This document shows, in pieces, positions 52,270-64,000 of a DNA stretch of 64,000 bases. Location: contig NC_079877.1 of the NCBI RefSeq assembly GCF_029227915.1, positions 6,946,001-7,010,000 of the forward strand, written 5' to 3'. This DNA comes from Hydractinia symbiolongicarpus (taxonomy: Eukaryota > Cnidaria > Hydrozoa > Anthoathecata > Hydractiniidae). The translations under genes and the position numbers were made by a program. The notes beneath the pieces are model-generated. The model saw only the letters and a list, made by a program, of their open reading frames with translations, did not search any database and had not been told where the DNA came from. The first letter of the stretch is position 1. The number at the start of each line of letters is the position of its first letter.

Positions 52270-54500
52270 CGCGCTGAAGAAATAGAGACAGTTTCAAAAA
52301 CTACATTTCATTGACTTTCTAACAGTGTCAATGCGTTTGAGTTACAACGGTTGCGTCACATATTCGTACCAACATGTATTTAGTGATTCCCTTCCGATAT
52401 TACTAAGTTGTAACGCTTTTAACAGTGAAACGATTGACTGTGGGAATTAATTTAACTGATTCTGGACTGTGACCTTATAAATGTGATGAATGCGCCAATT
52501 GGACTCCAAGAAATAATATTCTTCTAAATTTGACATGAATACTGGAACTCAGCGATTACACTGGGCGCTGTGGTAGCGCTTTATTTAAAAATTAAGATAA
52601 ATAAGTCATTTTTTACTGTGGGACCAATCCTAGCCGTTTTCGCGCGCTGAAGAAATAGAGACAGTTTCAAAAACTACATTTCATTGACTTTCTAACGGTG
52701 TCAATCCGTTTGAGTTACAACGGTTGCATCACATATTCGTACCAACATGTATTTAGTGATTTCCTTCCGATATTACTAAGTTGTATCGCTTTTAACAGTG
52801 AAACGTTTGACTGTGGGACTTAATTGAACTGATTTTTGACTTTGACCTTATAAATGTGGTAAATGAGCCATTTTGACTAAAAGAAATAACATTCTTCTTG
52901 ATTTGACATGATTGCTGGAACTCAGTGATTACACTGGGCGCTGTGGTAGCGCTTTATTTAAAAGTTAAGATAAATAAGTCATTTTAACTGTGGGACCAAT
53001 CCTATCCGTTAGCGCGCGCTGAAGAAATAGAGACAGTTTCAAAAACTACATTTCATTGACTTTCTAACGCTGTAAATCCGTTTGAGTAACAACGGTTGCG
53101 TCACATATTCGTACCAACATGTATTTAGCGATAGTATTCGGATATTACTAGGTTGCATCGCTTTTTACAGTGAAACGTTTGACTGTGGGACTTAATTGAA
53201 CTGATTTTGGACTTTGACCTTATAAATGTGATAAATGAGCCATTTTGACTAAAAGAAATAACATTCTTCTTGATTTGACATGATTGCTGGAACTCAGCGA
53301 TTACACTGGGCGCTGTGGTAGCGCTTTATTTAAAAGTTAAGATAAATAAGTCATTTTTACTGTGGAAACAATCCTAGCCGGTATCGCGCGCTGAAGAAAT
53401 AGAGACAGTTTCAAAAACTACATTTCATTGACTTTCTAACAGTGTCAATGCGTTTGAGTTACAACGGTTGCGTCACATATTCGTACCAACATGTATTTAG
53501 TGATTCCCTTCCGATATTACTAAGTTGTAACGCTTTTAACAGTGAAACGATTGACTGTGGGAATTAATTTAACTGATTCTGGACTGTGACCTTATAAATG
53601 TGATGAATGCGCCAATTGGACTCCAAGAAATAATATTCTTCTAAATTTGACATGAATACTGGAACTCAGCGATTACACTGGGCGCTGTGGTAGCGCTTTA
53701 TTTAAAAATTAAGATAAATAAGTCATTTTTTACTGTGGGACCAATCCTAGCCGTTTTCGCGCGCTGAAGAAATAGAGACAGTTTCAAAAACTACATTTCA
53801 TTGACTTTCTAACGGTGTCAATCCGTTTGAGTTACAACGGTTGCATCACATATTCGTACCAACATGTATTTAGTGATTTCCTTCCGATATTACTAAGTTG
53901 TATCGCTTTTAACAGTGAAACGTTTGACTGTGGGACTTAATTGAACTGATTTTTGACTTTGACCTTATAAATGTGGTAAATGAGCCATTTTGACTAAAAG
54001 AAATAACATTCTTCTTGATTTGACATGATTGCTGGAACTCAGTGATTACACTGGGCGCTGTGGTAGCGCTTTATTTAAAAGTTAAGATAAATAAGTCATT
54101 TTAACTGTGGGACCAATCCTATCCGTTAGCGCGCGCTGAAGAAATAGAGACAGTTTCAAAAACTACATTTCATTGACTTTCTAACGCTGTAAATCCGTTT
54201 GAGTAACAACGGTTGCGTCACATATTCGTACCAACATGTATTTAGCGATAGTATTCGGATATTACTAGGTTGCATCGCTTTTTACAGTGAAACGTTTGAC
54301 TGTGGGACTTAATTGAACTGATTTTGGACTTTGACCTTATAAATGTGATAAATGAGCCATTTTGACTAAAAGAAATAACATTCTTCTTGATTTGACATGA
54401 TTGCTGGAACTCAGCGATTACACTGGGCGCTGTGGTAGCGCTTTATTTAAAAGTTAAGATAAATAAGTCATTTTTACTGTGGAAACAATCCTAGCCGGTA
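52270..54500 (+). repeat. 1,117 bp trimer tandem duplication
   Basis: Three monomers are duplicated in tandem: 52568, 52941 and 53313 correspond to 53685, 54058 and 54430, each exactly 1,117 bp apart. Shared private markers are ccgttttcgcgcg (52634 and 53751), atgtggtaaatgagcc, tcctatccgttag and agccggtatcgcgcg (near 53378 and 54495). I noticed no difference between the two copies by eye. Confidence 0.88.
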
Positions 54501-57500
54501 TCGCGCGCTGAAGAAATAGAGACAGTTTCAAAAACTACATTTCATTGACTTTCTAACAGTGTCAATGCGTTTGAGTTACAACGGTTGCGTCACATATTCG
54601 TACCAACATGTATTTAGTGATTTCCTTCCGATGTTACTAAGTTGTATAACTTTTAACAGGGAAACGATTGACTGTGGGAATTAATTTAACTGATTCTGGA
54701 CTGTGACCTTATAAATGTGATAAATGCGCCAATTGGACTCCAAGAAATAACATTCTTCTTAATTTGACATGATTACTGGAACTCAGCGATTACACTGGGC
54801 GCTGTGGTAGCGCTTTATTTAAAAATGAAGATAAATAAGTCATTTTTTACTGTGGGACCGATCCTAGCCGTTATGACGCGCTGAAGAGATAGAGACAGTT
54901 TCAAAAACCACATTTCATTGACTTACCAACGGTGTTAATCTGTTTGAGTTACAACAGTTGCGTCACAAATTTGTACTAACATGCATTTAGTGATTCCCTT
55001 CCGATATTACTAAGTTGTAACGCTTTTAACAGTGAAACGATTGACTGTGGGAATTAATTTAACTGATTGTGGACTGTGACCTTATAAATGTGATGAATGC
55101 GCCAATTGGACTCCAAGAAATAACATTCTTCTAAATTTGACATGATTACTGGAACTCAGCGATTACACTGGGCGCTGTGGTAGCGCTTTATTTAAAAATT
55201 AAGATAAATAAGTCATTTTTTACTGTGGGACCAATCGTAGCCGTTATCACGCGCTGAAGAAATAGAGACAGTTTCAAAAACTACATTTCATTGACTTTCT
55301 AACGGTGTCAATCCGTTTGAGTTACAACGGTTGCATCACATATTCGTACCAACATGTATTTAGTGATTTCCTTCCGATATTACTAAGTTGTATCGCTTTT
55401 AACAGTGAAACGTTTGACTGTGGGACTTAATTGAACTGATTTTTGACTTTGACCTTATAAATGTGGTAAATGAGCCATTTTGACTAAAAGAAATAACATT
55501 CTTCTTGATTTGACATGATTGCTGGAACTCAGTGATTACACTGGGCGCTGTGGTAGCGCTTTATTTAAAAGTTAAGATAAATAAGTCATTTTTACTGTGG
55601 AAACAATCCTAGCCGTTATCGCGCGCTGAAGAAATAGAGACAGTTTCAAAAACTACATTTCATTGACTTTCTAACAGTGTCAATGCGTTTGAGTTACAAC
55701 GGTTGCGTCACATATTCGTACCAACATGTATTTAGTGATTCCCTTCCGATATTACTAAGTTGTAACGCTTTTAACAGTAAAACGATTGACTGTGGGAATT
55801 AATTTAACTGATTCTGGACTGTGACCTTATAAATGTGATGAATGCGCCAATTGGACTCCAAGAAATAATATTCTTCTAAATTTGACATGAATACTGGAAC
55901 TCAGCGATTACACTGGGCGCTGTGGTAGCGCTTTATTTAAAAATTAAGATAAATAAGTCATTTTTTACTGTGGGACCAATCCTAGCCGTTTTCGCGCGCT
56001 GAAGAAATAGAGACAGTTTCAAAAACTACATTTCATTGACTTTCTAGCAGTGTCAATGCGTTTGAGTTACAACGGTTGCGTCACATATTCGTACCAACAT
56101 GTATTTAGTGATTTCCTTCCGATATTACTAAGTTGTATCGCTTTTAACAGTGAAACTATTGACTGTGGGAATTAATTTAACTGATTCTGGACTGTGACCT
56201 TATAAATGTGATAAATGCGCCAATTGGACTCCAAGAAATAACATTCTTCTTAATTTGACATGATTACAGGAACTCAGCGATTACACTGGGCGCTGTGGTA
56301 GCGCTTTATTTAAAAATTAAGATAAATAAGTCATTTTAACTGTGGGACCAATCCTAGCCGTTAGCGCGCGCTGAAGAAATAGACACAGTTTCAAAAACTA
56401 CATTTCATTGACTTTCTAACGCTGTAAATCCGTTTGAGTAACAACGGTTGCGTCACATATTCGTACCAACATGTATTTAGCGATAGTATTCGGATATTAC
56501 TAGGTTGCATCGCTTTTTACAGTGAAACGTTTGACTGTGGGACTTAATTGAACTGATTTTGGACTTTGACCTTATAAATGTGATAAATGAGCCATTTTGA
56601 CTAAAAGAAATAACATTCTTCTTGATTTGACATGATTGCTGGAACTCAGCGATTACACTGGGCGCTGTGGTAGCGCTTTATTTAAAAGTTAAGATAAATA
56701 AGTCATTTTTACTGTGGAAACAATCCTAGCCGTTATCGCGCGCTGAAGAAATAGAGACAGTTTCAAAAACTACATTTCATTGACTTTCTAACAGTGTCAA
56801 TGCATTTAAGTTACAACGGTTGCGTCACATATTCGTACCAACATGTATTTAGTGATTTCCTTCCGATATTACTAAGTTGTATCGCTTTTAACAGTGAAAC
56901 GATTGACTGTGGGAATTAATTCAAATGATTCTGGACTGTGACCTTATAAATGTGATAAATGCGCCAATTGGACTCCAAGAAATAACATTCTTCTTAATTT
57001 GACATGATTACTGGAACTCAGCGATTACACTGGGCGCTGTGGTAGCGCTTTATTTAAAAATTAAGATAAATAAGTCATTTTTTACTGTGGGACCAATCCT
57101 AGCCGTTATGACGCGCTGAAGAGATAGAGACAGTTTCAAAAACCACATTTCATTGGCTTACTAACGGTGTCAATCTGTTTGAGTTACAACAGTTGCGTCA
57201 CAAATTTGTACTAACATGCATTTAGTGATTCCCTTCCGATGTTACTAAGTTGTAACGCTTTTAACAGTGAAACGATTGACTGTGGGAATTAATTTAACTG
57301 ATTCTGGACTGTGACCTTATAAATGTGATGAATGCGCCAATTGGACTCCAAGAAATAACATTCTTCTAAATTTGACATGATTACTGGAACTCAGCGATTA
57401 CACTGGGCGCTGTGGTAGCGCTTTATTTAAAAATTAAGATAAATAAGTCATTTTAACTGTGGGACCAATCCTAGCCGTTAGCGCGCGCTGAAGAAATAGA

Positions 57501-60500
57501 CACAGTTTCAAAAACTACATTTCATTGACTTTCTAACGCTGTAAATCCGTTTGAGTAACAACGGTTGCGTCACATATTCGTACCAACATGTATTTAGCGA
57601 TAGTATTCGGATATTACTAGGTTGCATCGCTTTTTACAGTGAAACGTTTGACTGTGGGACTTAATTGAACTGATTTTGGACTTTGACCTTATAAATGTGA
57701 TAAATGAGCCATTTTGACTAAAAGAAATAACATTCTTCTTGATTTGACATGATTGCTGGAACTCAGCGATTACACTGGGCGCTGTGGTAGCGCTTTATTT
57801 AAAAGTTAAGATAAATAAGTCATTTTTACTGTTAAAACAATCCTAGCCGGTATCGCGCGCTGAAGAAATAGAGACAGTTTCAAAAACTACATTTCATTGA
57901 CTTTCTAACAGTGTCAATTCGTTTGAGTTACAACAGTTGCGTAACATATTCGTACCAACATGTATTTAGTGATTTCCTTCCGATGTTACTAAGTTGTATA
58001 ACTTTTAACAGTGAAACGATTGACTGTGGGAATTAATTTAACTGATTCTGGACTGTGACCTTATAAATGTGATAAATGCGCCAATTGGACTCCAAGAAAT
58101 AACATTCTTCTTAATTTGACATGATTACTGGAACTCAGCGATTACACTGGGCGCTGTGGTAGCGCTTTATTTAAAAATGAAGATAAATAAGTCATTTTTT
58201 ACTGTGGGACCGATCCTAGCCGTTATGACGCGCTGAAGAGATAGAGACAGTTTCAAAAACCACATTTCATTGACTTACCAACGGTGTTAATCTGTTTGAG
58301 TTACAACAGTTGCGTCACAAATTTGTACTAACATGCATTTAGTGATTCCCTTCCGATATTACTAAGTTGTAACGCTTTTAACAGTGAAACGATTGACTGT
58401 GGGAATTAATTTAACTGATTGTGGACTGTGACCTTATAAATGTGATGAATGCGCCAATTGGACTCCAAGAAATAACATTCTTCTAAATTTGACATGATTA
58501 CTGGAACTCAGCGATTACACTGGGCGCTGTGGTAGCGCTTTATTTAAAAATTAAGATAAATAAGTCATTTTTTACTGTGGGACCAATCGTAGCCGTTATC
58601 ACGCGCTGAAGAAATAGAGACAGTTTCAAAAACTACATTTCATTGACTTTCTAACGGTGTCAATCCGTTTGAGTTACAACGGTTGCATCACATATTCGTA
58701 CCAACATGTATTTAGTGATTTCCTTCCGATATTACTAAGTTGTATCGCTTTTAACAGTGAAACGTTTGACTGTGGGAATTAATTTAACTGATTCTGGACT
58801 GTGACCTTATAAATGTGATAAATGCGCCAATTGGACTCCAAGAAATAACATTCTTCTTAATTTGACATGATTACAGGAACTCAGCGATTACACTGGGCGC
58901 TGTGGTAGCGCTTTATTTAAAAATTAAGATAAATAAGTCATTTTAACTGTGGGACCAATCCTAGCCGTTAGCGCGCGCTGAAGAAATAGACACAGTTTCA
59001 AAAACTACATTTCATTGACTTTCTAACGCTGTAAATCCGTTTGAGTAACAACGGTTGCGTCACATATTCGTACCAACATGTATTTAGCGATAGTATTCGG
59101 ATATTACTAGGTTGCATCGCTTTTTACAGTGAAACGTTTGACTGTGGGACTTAATTGAACTGATTTTGGACTTTGACCTTATAAATGTGATAAATGAGCC
59201 ATTTTGACTAAAAGAAATAACATTCTTCTTGATTTGACATGATTGCTGGAACTCAGCGATTACACTGGGCGCTGTGGTAGCGCTTTATTTAAAAGTTAAG
59301 ATAAATAAGTCATTTTTACTGTGGAAACAATCCTAGCCGTTATCGCGCGCTGAAGAAATAGAGACAGTTTCAAAAACTACATTTCATTGACTTTCTAACA
59401 GTGTCAATGCATTTAAGTTACAACGGTTGCGTCACATATTCGTACCAACATGTATTTAGTGATTTCCTTCCGATATTACTAAGTTGTATCGCTTTTAACA
59501 GTGAAACGATTGACTGTGGGAATTAATTCAAATGATTCTGGACTGTGACCTTATAAATGTGATAAATGCGCCAATTGGACTCCAAGAAATAACATTCTTC
59601 TTAATTTGACATGATTACTGGAACTCAGCGATTACACTGGGCGCTGTGGTAGCGCTTTATTTAAAAATTAAGATAAATAAGTCATTTTTTACTGTGGGAC
59701 CAATCCTAGCCGTTATGACGCGCTGAAGAGATAGAGACAGTTTCAAAAACCACATTTCATTGGCTTACTAACGGTGTCAATCTGTTTGAGTTACAACAGT
59801 TGCGTCACAAATTTGTACTAACATGCATTTAGTGATTCCCTTCCGATGTTACTAAGTTGTAACGCTTTTAACAGTGAAACGATTGACTGTGGGAATTAAT
59901 TTAACTGATTCTGGACTGTGACCTTATAAATGTGATGAATGCGCCAATTGGACTCCAAGAAATAACATTCTTCTAAATTTGACATGATTACTGGAACTCA
60001 GCGATTACACTGGGCGCTGTGGTAGCGCTTTATTTAAAAATTAAGATAAATAAGTCATTTTAACTGTGGGACCAATCCTAGCCGTTAGCGCGCGCTGAAG
60101 AAATAGACACAGTTTCAAAAACTACATTTCATTGACTTTCTAACGCTGTAAATCCGTTTGAGTAACAACGGTTGCGTCACATATTCGTACCAACATGTAT
60201 TTAGCGATAGTATTCGGATATTACTAGGTTGCATCGCTTTTTACAGTGAAACGTTTGACTGTGGGACTTAATTGAACTGATTTTGGACTTTGACCTTATA
60301 AATGTGATAAATGAGCCATTTTGACTAAAAGAAATAACATTCTTCTTGATTTGACATGATTGCTGGAACTCAGCGATTACACTGGGCGCTGTGGTAGCGC
60401 TTTATTTAAAAGTTAAGATAAATAAGTCATTTTTACTGTGGAAACAATCCTAGCCGGTATCGCGCGCTGAAGAAATAGAGACAGTTTCAAAAACTACATT

Positions 60501-63500
60501 TCATTGACTTTCTAACAGTGTCAATTCGTTTGAGTTACAACGGTTGCGTAACATATTCGTACCAACATGTATTTAGTGATTTCCTTCCGATGTTACTAAG
60601 TTGTATAACTTTTAACAGTGAAACGATTGACTGTGGGAATTAATTTAACTGATTCTGGACTGTGACCTTATAAATGTGATAAATGCGCCAATTGGACTCC
60701 AAGAAATAACATTCTTCTTAATTTGACATGATTACTGGAACTCAGCGATTACACTGGGCGCTGTGGTAGCGCTTTATTTAAAAATGAAGATAAATAAGTC
60801 ATTTTTTACTGTGGGACCGATCCTAGCCGTTATGACGCGCTGAAGAGATAGAGACAGTTTCAAAAACCACATTTCATTGACTTACCAACGGTGTTAATCT
60901 GTTTGAGTTACAACAGTTGCGTCACAAATTTGTACTAACATGCATTTAGTGATTCCCTTCCGATATTACTAAGTTGTAACGCTTTTAACAGTGAAACGAT
61001 TGACTGTGGGAATTAATTTAACTGATTGTGGACTGTGACCTTATAATGTGATGAATGCGCCAATTGGACTCCAAGAAATAACATTCTTCTAAATTTGACA
61101 TGATTACTGGAACTCAGCGATTACACTGGGCGCTGTGGTAGCGCTTTATTTAAAAATTAAGATAAATAAGTCATTTTTTACTGTGGGACCAATCGTAGCC
61201 GTTATCACGCGCTGAAGAAATAGAGACAGTTTCAAAAACTACATTTCATTGACTTTCTAACAGTGTCAATCCGTTTGAGTTACAACGGTTGCATCACATA
61301 TTCGTACCAACATGTATTTAGTGATTTCCTTCCGATATTACTAAGTTGTATCGCTTTTAACAGTGAAACGTTTGACTGTGGGACTTAATTGAACTGATTT
61401 TTGACTTTGACCTTATAAATGTGGTAAATGAGCCATTTTGACTAAAAGAAATAACATTCTTCTTGATTTGACATGATTGCTGGAACTCAGTTCTTACACT
61501 GGGCGCTGTGGTAGCGCTTTATTTAAAAGTTAAGATAAATAAGTCATTTTTACTGTGGAAACAATCCTAGCCGTTATCGCGCGCTGAAGAAATAGAGACA
61601 GTTTCAAAAACTACATTTCATTGACTTTCTAACAGTGTCAATGCGTTTGAGTTACAACGGTTGCGTCACATATTCGTACCAACATGTATTTAGTGATTCC
61701 CTTCCGATATTACTAAGTTGTAACGCTTTTAACAGTGAAACGATTGACTGTCGGAATTAATTTAACTGATTCTGGACTGTGACCTTATAAATGTGATGAA
61801 TGCGCCAATTGGACTCCAAGAAATAATATTCTTCTAAATTTGACATGAATACTGGAACTCAGCGATTACACTGGGCGCTGTGGTAGCGCTTTATTTAAAA
61901 ATTAAGATAAATAAGTCATTTTTTACTGTGGGACCAATCCTAGCCGTTTTCGCGCGCTGAAGAAATAGAGACAGTTTCAAAAACTACATTTCATTGACTT
62001 TCTAGCAGTGTCAATGCGTTTGAGTTACAACGGTTGCGTCACATATTCGTACCAACATGTATTTAGTGATTTCCTTCCGATATTACTAAGTTGTATCGCT
62101 TTTAACAGTGAAACTATTGACTGTGGGAATTAATTTAACTGATTCTGGACTGTGACCTTATAAATGTGATAAATGCGCCAATTGGACTCCAAGAAATAAC
62201 ATTCTTCTTAATTTGACATGATTACAGGAACTCAGCGATTACACTGGGCGCTGTGGTAGCGCTTTATTTAAAAATTAAGATAAATAAGTCATTTTAACAG
62301 TGGGACCAATCCTAGCCGTTAGCGCGCGCTGAAGAAATAGACACAGTTTCAAAAACTACATTTCATTGACTTTCTAACGCTGTAAATCCGTTTGAGTAAC
62401 AACGGTTGCGTCACATATTCGTGCCAACGTGTATTTAGCGATAGTATTCGGATATTACTAGGTTGCATCGCTTTTTACAGTGAAACGTTTGACTGTGGGA
62501 ATTAATTTAACTGATTGTGGACTTTGAACTTATAAATGTGATAAATGAGCCATTTTGACTAAAAGAAATAACATTCTTCTTGATTTGACATGATTGCTGG
62601 AACTCAGCGATTACACTGGGCGCTGTGGTAGCGCTTTATTTAAAAGTTAAGATAAATAAGTCATATTTACTGTGGAAACAATCCTAGCCGATATCGCGCG
62701 CTGAAGAAATAGAGACAGTTTCAAAAACTACATTTCATTGACTTTCTAACAGTGTCAATGCGTTTGAGTTACAACGGTTGCGTCAAATATTCGTACCAAC
62801 ATGTATTTAGTGATTTCCTTCCGATATTACTAAGTTGTATCGCTTTTAACAGTGAAACTATTGACTGTGGGAATTAATTTAACTGATTCTGGACTGTGAC
62901 CTTATAAATGTGATAAATGCGCCAATTGGACTCCAAGAAATAACATTCTTCTTAATTTGACATGATTACTGGAACTCAGCGATTACACTGGGCGCTGTGG
63001 TAGCGCTTCATTTAAAAATTAAGATAAATAAGTCATTTTAACTGTGGGACCAATCCTAGCCGTTAGCGCGCGCTGAAGAAATAGACACAGTTTCAAAAAC
63101 TACATTTCATTGACTTTCTAACGGTGTAAATCCGTTTGAGTAACAACGGTTGCGTCACATATTCGTACCAACATGTATTTAGCCATAGTATTCGGATATT
63201 ACTAGGTTGCATCGCTTTTAACAGTGAAACTATTGACTGTGGGAATTAATTTAACTGATTCTGGACTGTGACCTTATAAATGTGATAAATGCGCCAATTG
63301 GACTCCAAGAGATAACATTCTTCTTAATTTGACATGATTACTGGAACTCAGCGATTACACTGGGCGCTGTGGTAGCGCTTTATTTAAAAGTTAAGATAAA
63401 TAAGTCATTTTTACTGTGGAAACAATCCTAGCCGATATCGCGCGCTGAAGAAATAGAGACAGTTTCAAAAACTACATTTCATTGACTTTCTAACAGTGTC

Positions 63501-64000
63501 AATGCGTTTGAGTTACAACGGTTGCGTCACATATTCGTACCAACATGTATTTAGTGATTTCCTTCCGATATTACTAAGTTGTATCGCTTTTAACAGTGAA
63601 ACTATTGACTGTGGGAATTAATTTAACTGATTCTGGACTGTGACCTTATAAATGTGATAAATGCGCCAATTGGACTCCAAGAAATAACATTCTTCTTAAT
63701 TTCACATGATTACTGGAACTCAGCGATTACACTTGGCGCTGTGGTAGCGCTTTATTTAAAAATTAAGATAATTAAGTCATTTTAACTGTGGGACTAATCC
63801 TAGCCGTTAGCGCGCGCTGAAGAAATAGACACAGTTTCAAAAACTACATTTCATTGACTTTCTAGCGGTGTAAATCCGTTTGAGTAACAACGGTTGCGTC
63901 ACATATTCGCACCAACATGTATTTAGCGATAGTATTCGGATATTACTAGGTTGCATCGCTTTTAACAGTGAAACTATAGACTGTGGGAATTAATTTAACT

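Larger units (their letters stand above)
1..64000 (+). repeat. Tandem satellite array, 372-373 bp monomer
   Basis: A 372-373 bp unit repeats head to tail through the whole window with no interruption and no inverted copy. I tracked the anchor ctgtgg (with its ctgagg, ctgggg and cggtgg variants) at 174 positions from 31 to 63739. All but about a dozen spacings are 371-374 bp; the exceptions (217, 290-291, 345, 350, 358, 370) are internal deletions listed separately. One hand-counted monomer is about 64% A+T. No protein, tRNA, rRNA or mobile element is embedded, and both window edges lie inside monomers. A monomer of about two nucleosome lengths, nested higher-order repeats and monomer subfamilies are typical of eukaryotic centromeric or pericentromeric satellites. 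I do not recognise the family, and centromere function is not shown by sequence. Confidence 0.98.
48099..64000 (+). repeat. Block 11: nonamer-type higher-order repeat with 7-mer derivatives
   Basis: The marker monomer with ttacaggaactcagcg is anchored at 48099, 50706, 56293, 58900 and 62251. The intervals are 2,607 bp (7 monomers), 5,587 (15), 2,607 (7) and 3,351 (9). The fullest order is 58900, 59272, 59644, 60017, 60389, 60761, 61133, 61506, 61878. The 7-mers lack the last two types; their seventh monomer (50333, 58527) has a changed 3' half. Neighbouring copies differ at only a few bases (for example actgttaaaac at 57830 against actgtggaaac at 60437), suggesting recent amplification. The array continues past the window end. 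Confidence 0.85.

Noticed and set aside
1-64000. CRISPR array
   Set aside because: The repeat unit is 372-373 bp with no short-repeat/unique-spacer structure; the whole unit repeats.
1-64000. Embedded transposon, rDNA, tRNA, telomere repeat or microsatellite
   Set aside because: Every stretch aligns by eye to the satellite monomer. No terminal repeats, reverse transcriptase or transposase frame, rRNA- or tRNA-like sequence or simple telomeric repeat was seen. Poly-T runs of 7-10 bases are monomer variants.

Overview
The whole 64 kb window is one uninterrupted tandem satellite-DNA array. I count 174 monomers, all in the same orientation, using the conserved ctgtgg-type anchor (first at 31, last at 63739). 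Normal spacing is 372-373 bp, about twice a nucleosome repeat. The array runs off both ends, so it is longer than 64 kb. I see no gene, RNA gene, transposon or unique sequence. Every base falls inside a full, shortened or hybrid monomer.

This is eukaryotic heterochromatin-type DNA (centromeric, pericentromeric or other large satellite block). The lineage cannot be named from sequence alone. One hand-counted monomer is about 64% A+T but not CpG-depleted (13 CpG in 360 bp against about 11 expected). That fits a genome with little CpG methylation better than a heavily methylated vertebrate or plant satellite, though this is an inference.

Layout, using anchor positions: (1) 1-5281, a tetramer higher-order repeat (HOR) of about 1,410 bp, each copy containing one monomer shortened to 291 bp, followed by irregular monomers. 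(2) 5282-10872, a hexamer HOR of 2,236 bp. (3) 10873-12110, divergent and hybrid monomers. (4) 12111-19452 and (5) 19453-24296, a second copy of blocks 1 and 2, so blocks 1-5 form a super-repeat offset by about 13.4-13.7 kb, with the indels that separate the copies identifiable one by one. (6) 24297-28021, a pentamer HOR of about 1,862 bp. (7) 28022-33231 repeated at 33232-36207 (offset 5,210 bp, one monomer lost in the second copy). (8) 36208-41650, an octamer HOR of about 2,982 bp. (9) 41651-43632, irregular monomers including an orphan of the block-1 family. (10) 43633-48098, roughly dimeric alternation of about 744 bp. (11) 48099-64000, a nonamer-type HOR with 7-mer deletion derivatives and a local 1,117 bp tandem duplication.

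The signal I find most interesting is dyad symmetry inside the monomer that is kept while its sequence changes. The palindrome AGCGCGCGCT in many monomers becomes AGCACGTGCT in the block-1 family, with a one-step intermediate AGCACGCGCT present. An inverted repeat CCGTT/AACGG appears elsewhere as CTGTT/AACAG, and in another subfamily grows into the 18-bp palindrome CCGTTTCAGTTGAAACGG. Five hybrid monomers also switch parent within a shared interval of the monomer. These are readings by eye and need alignment statistics.
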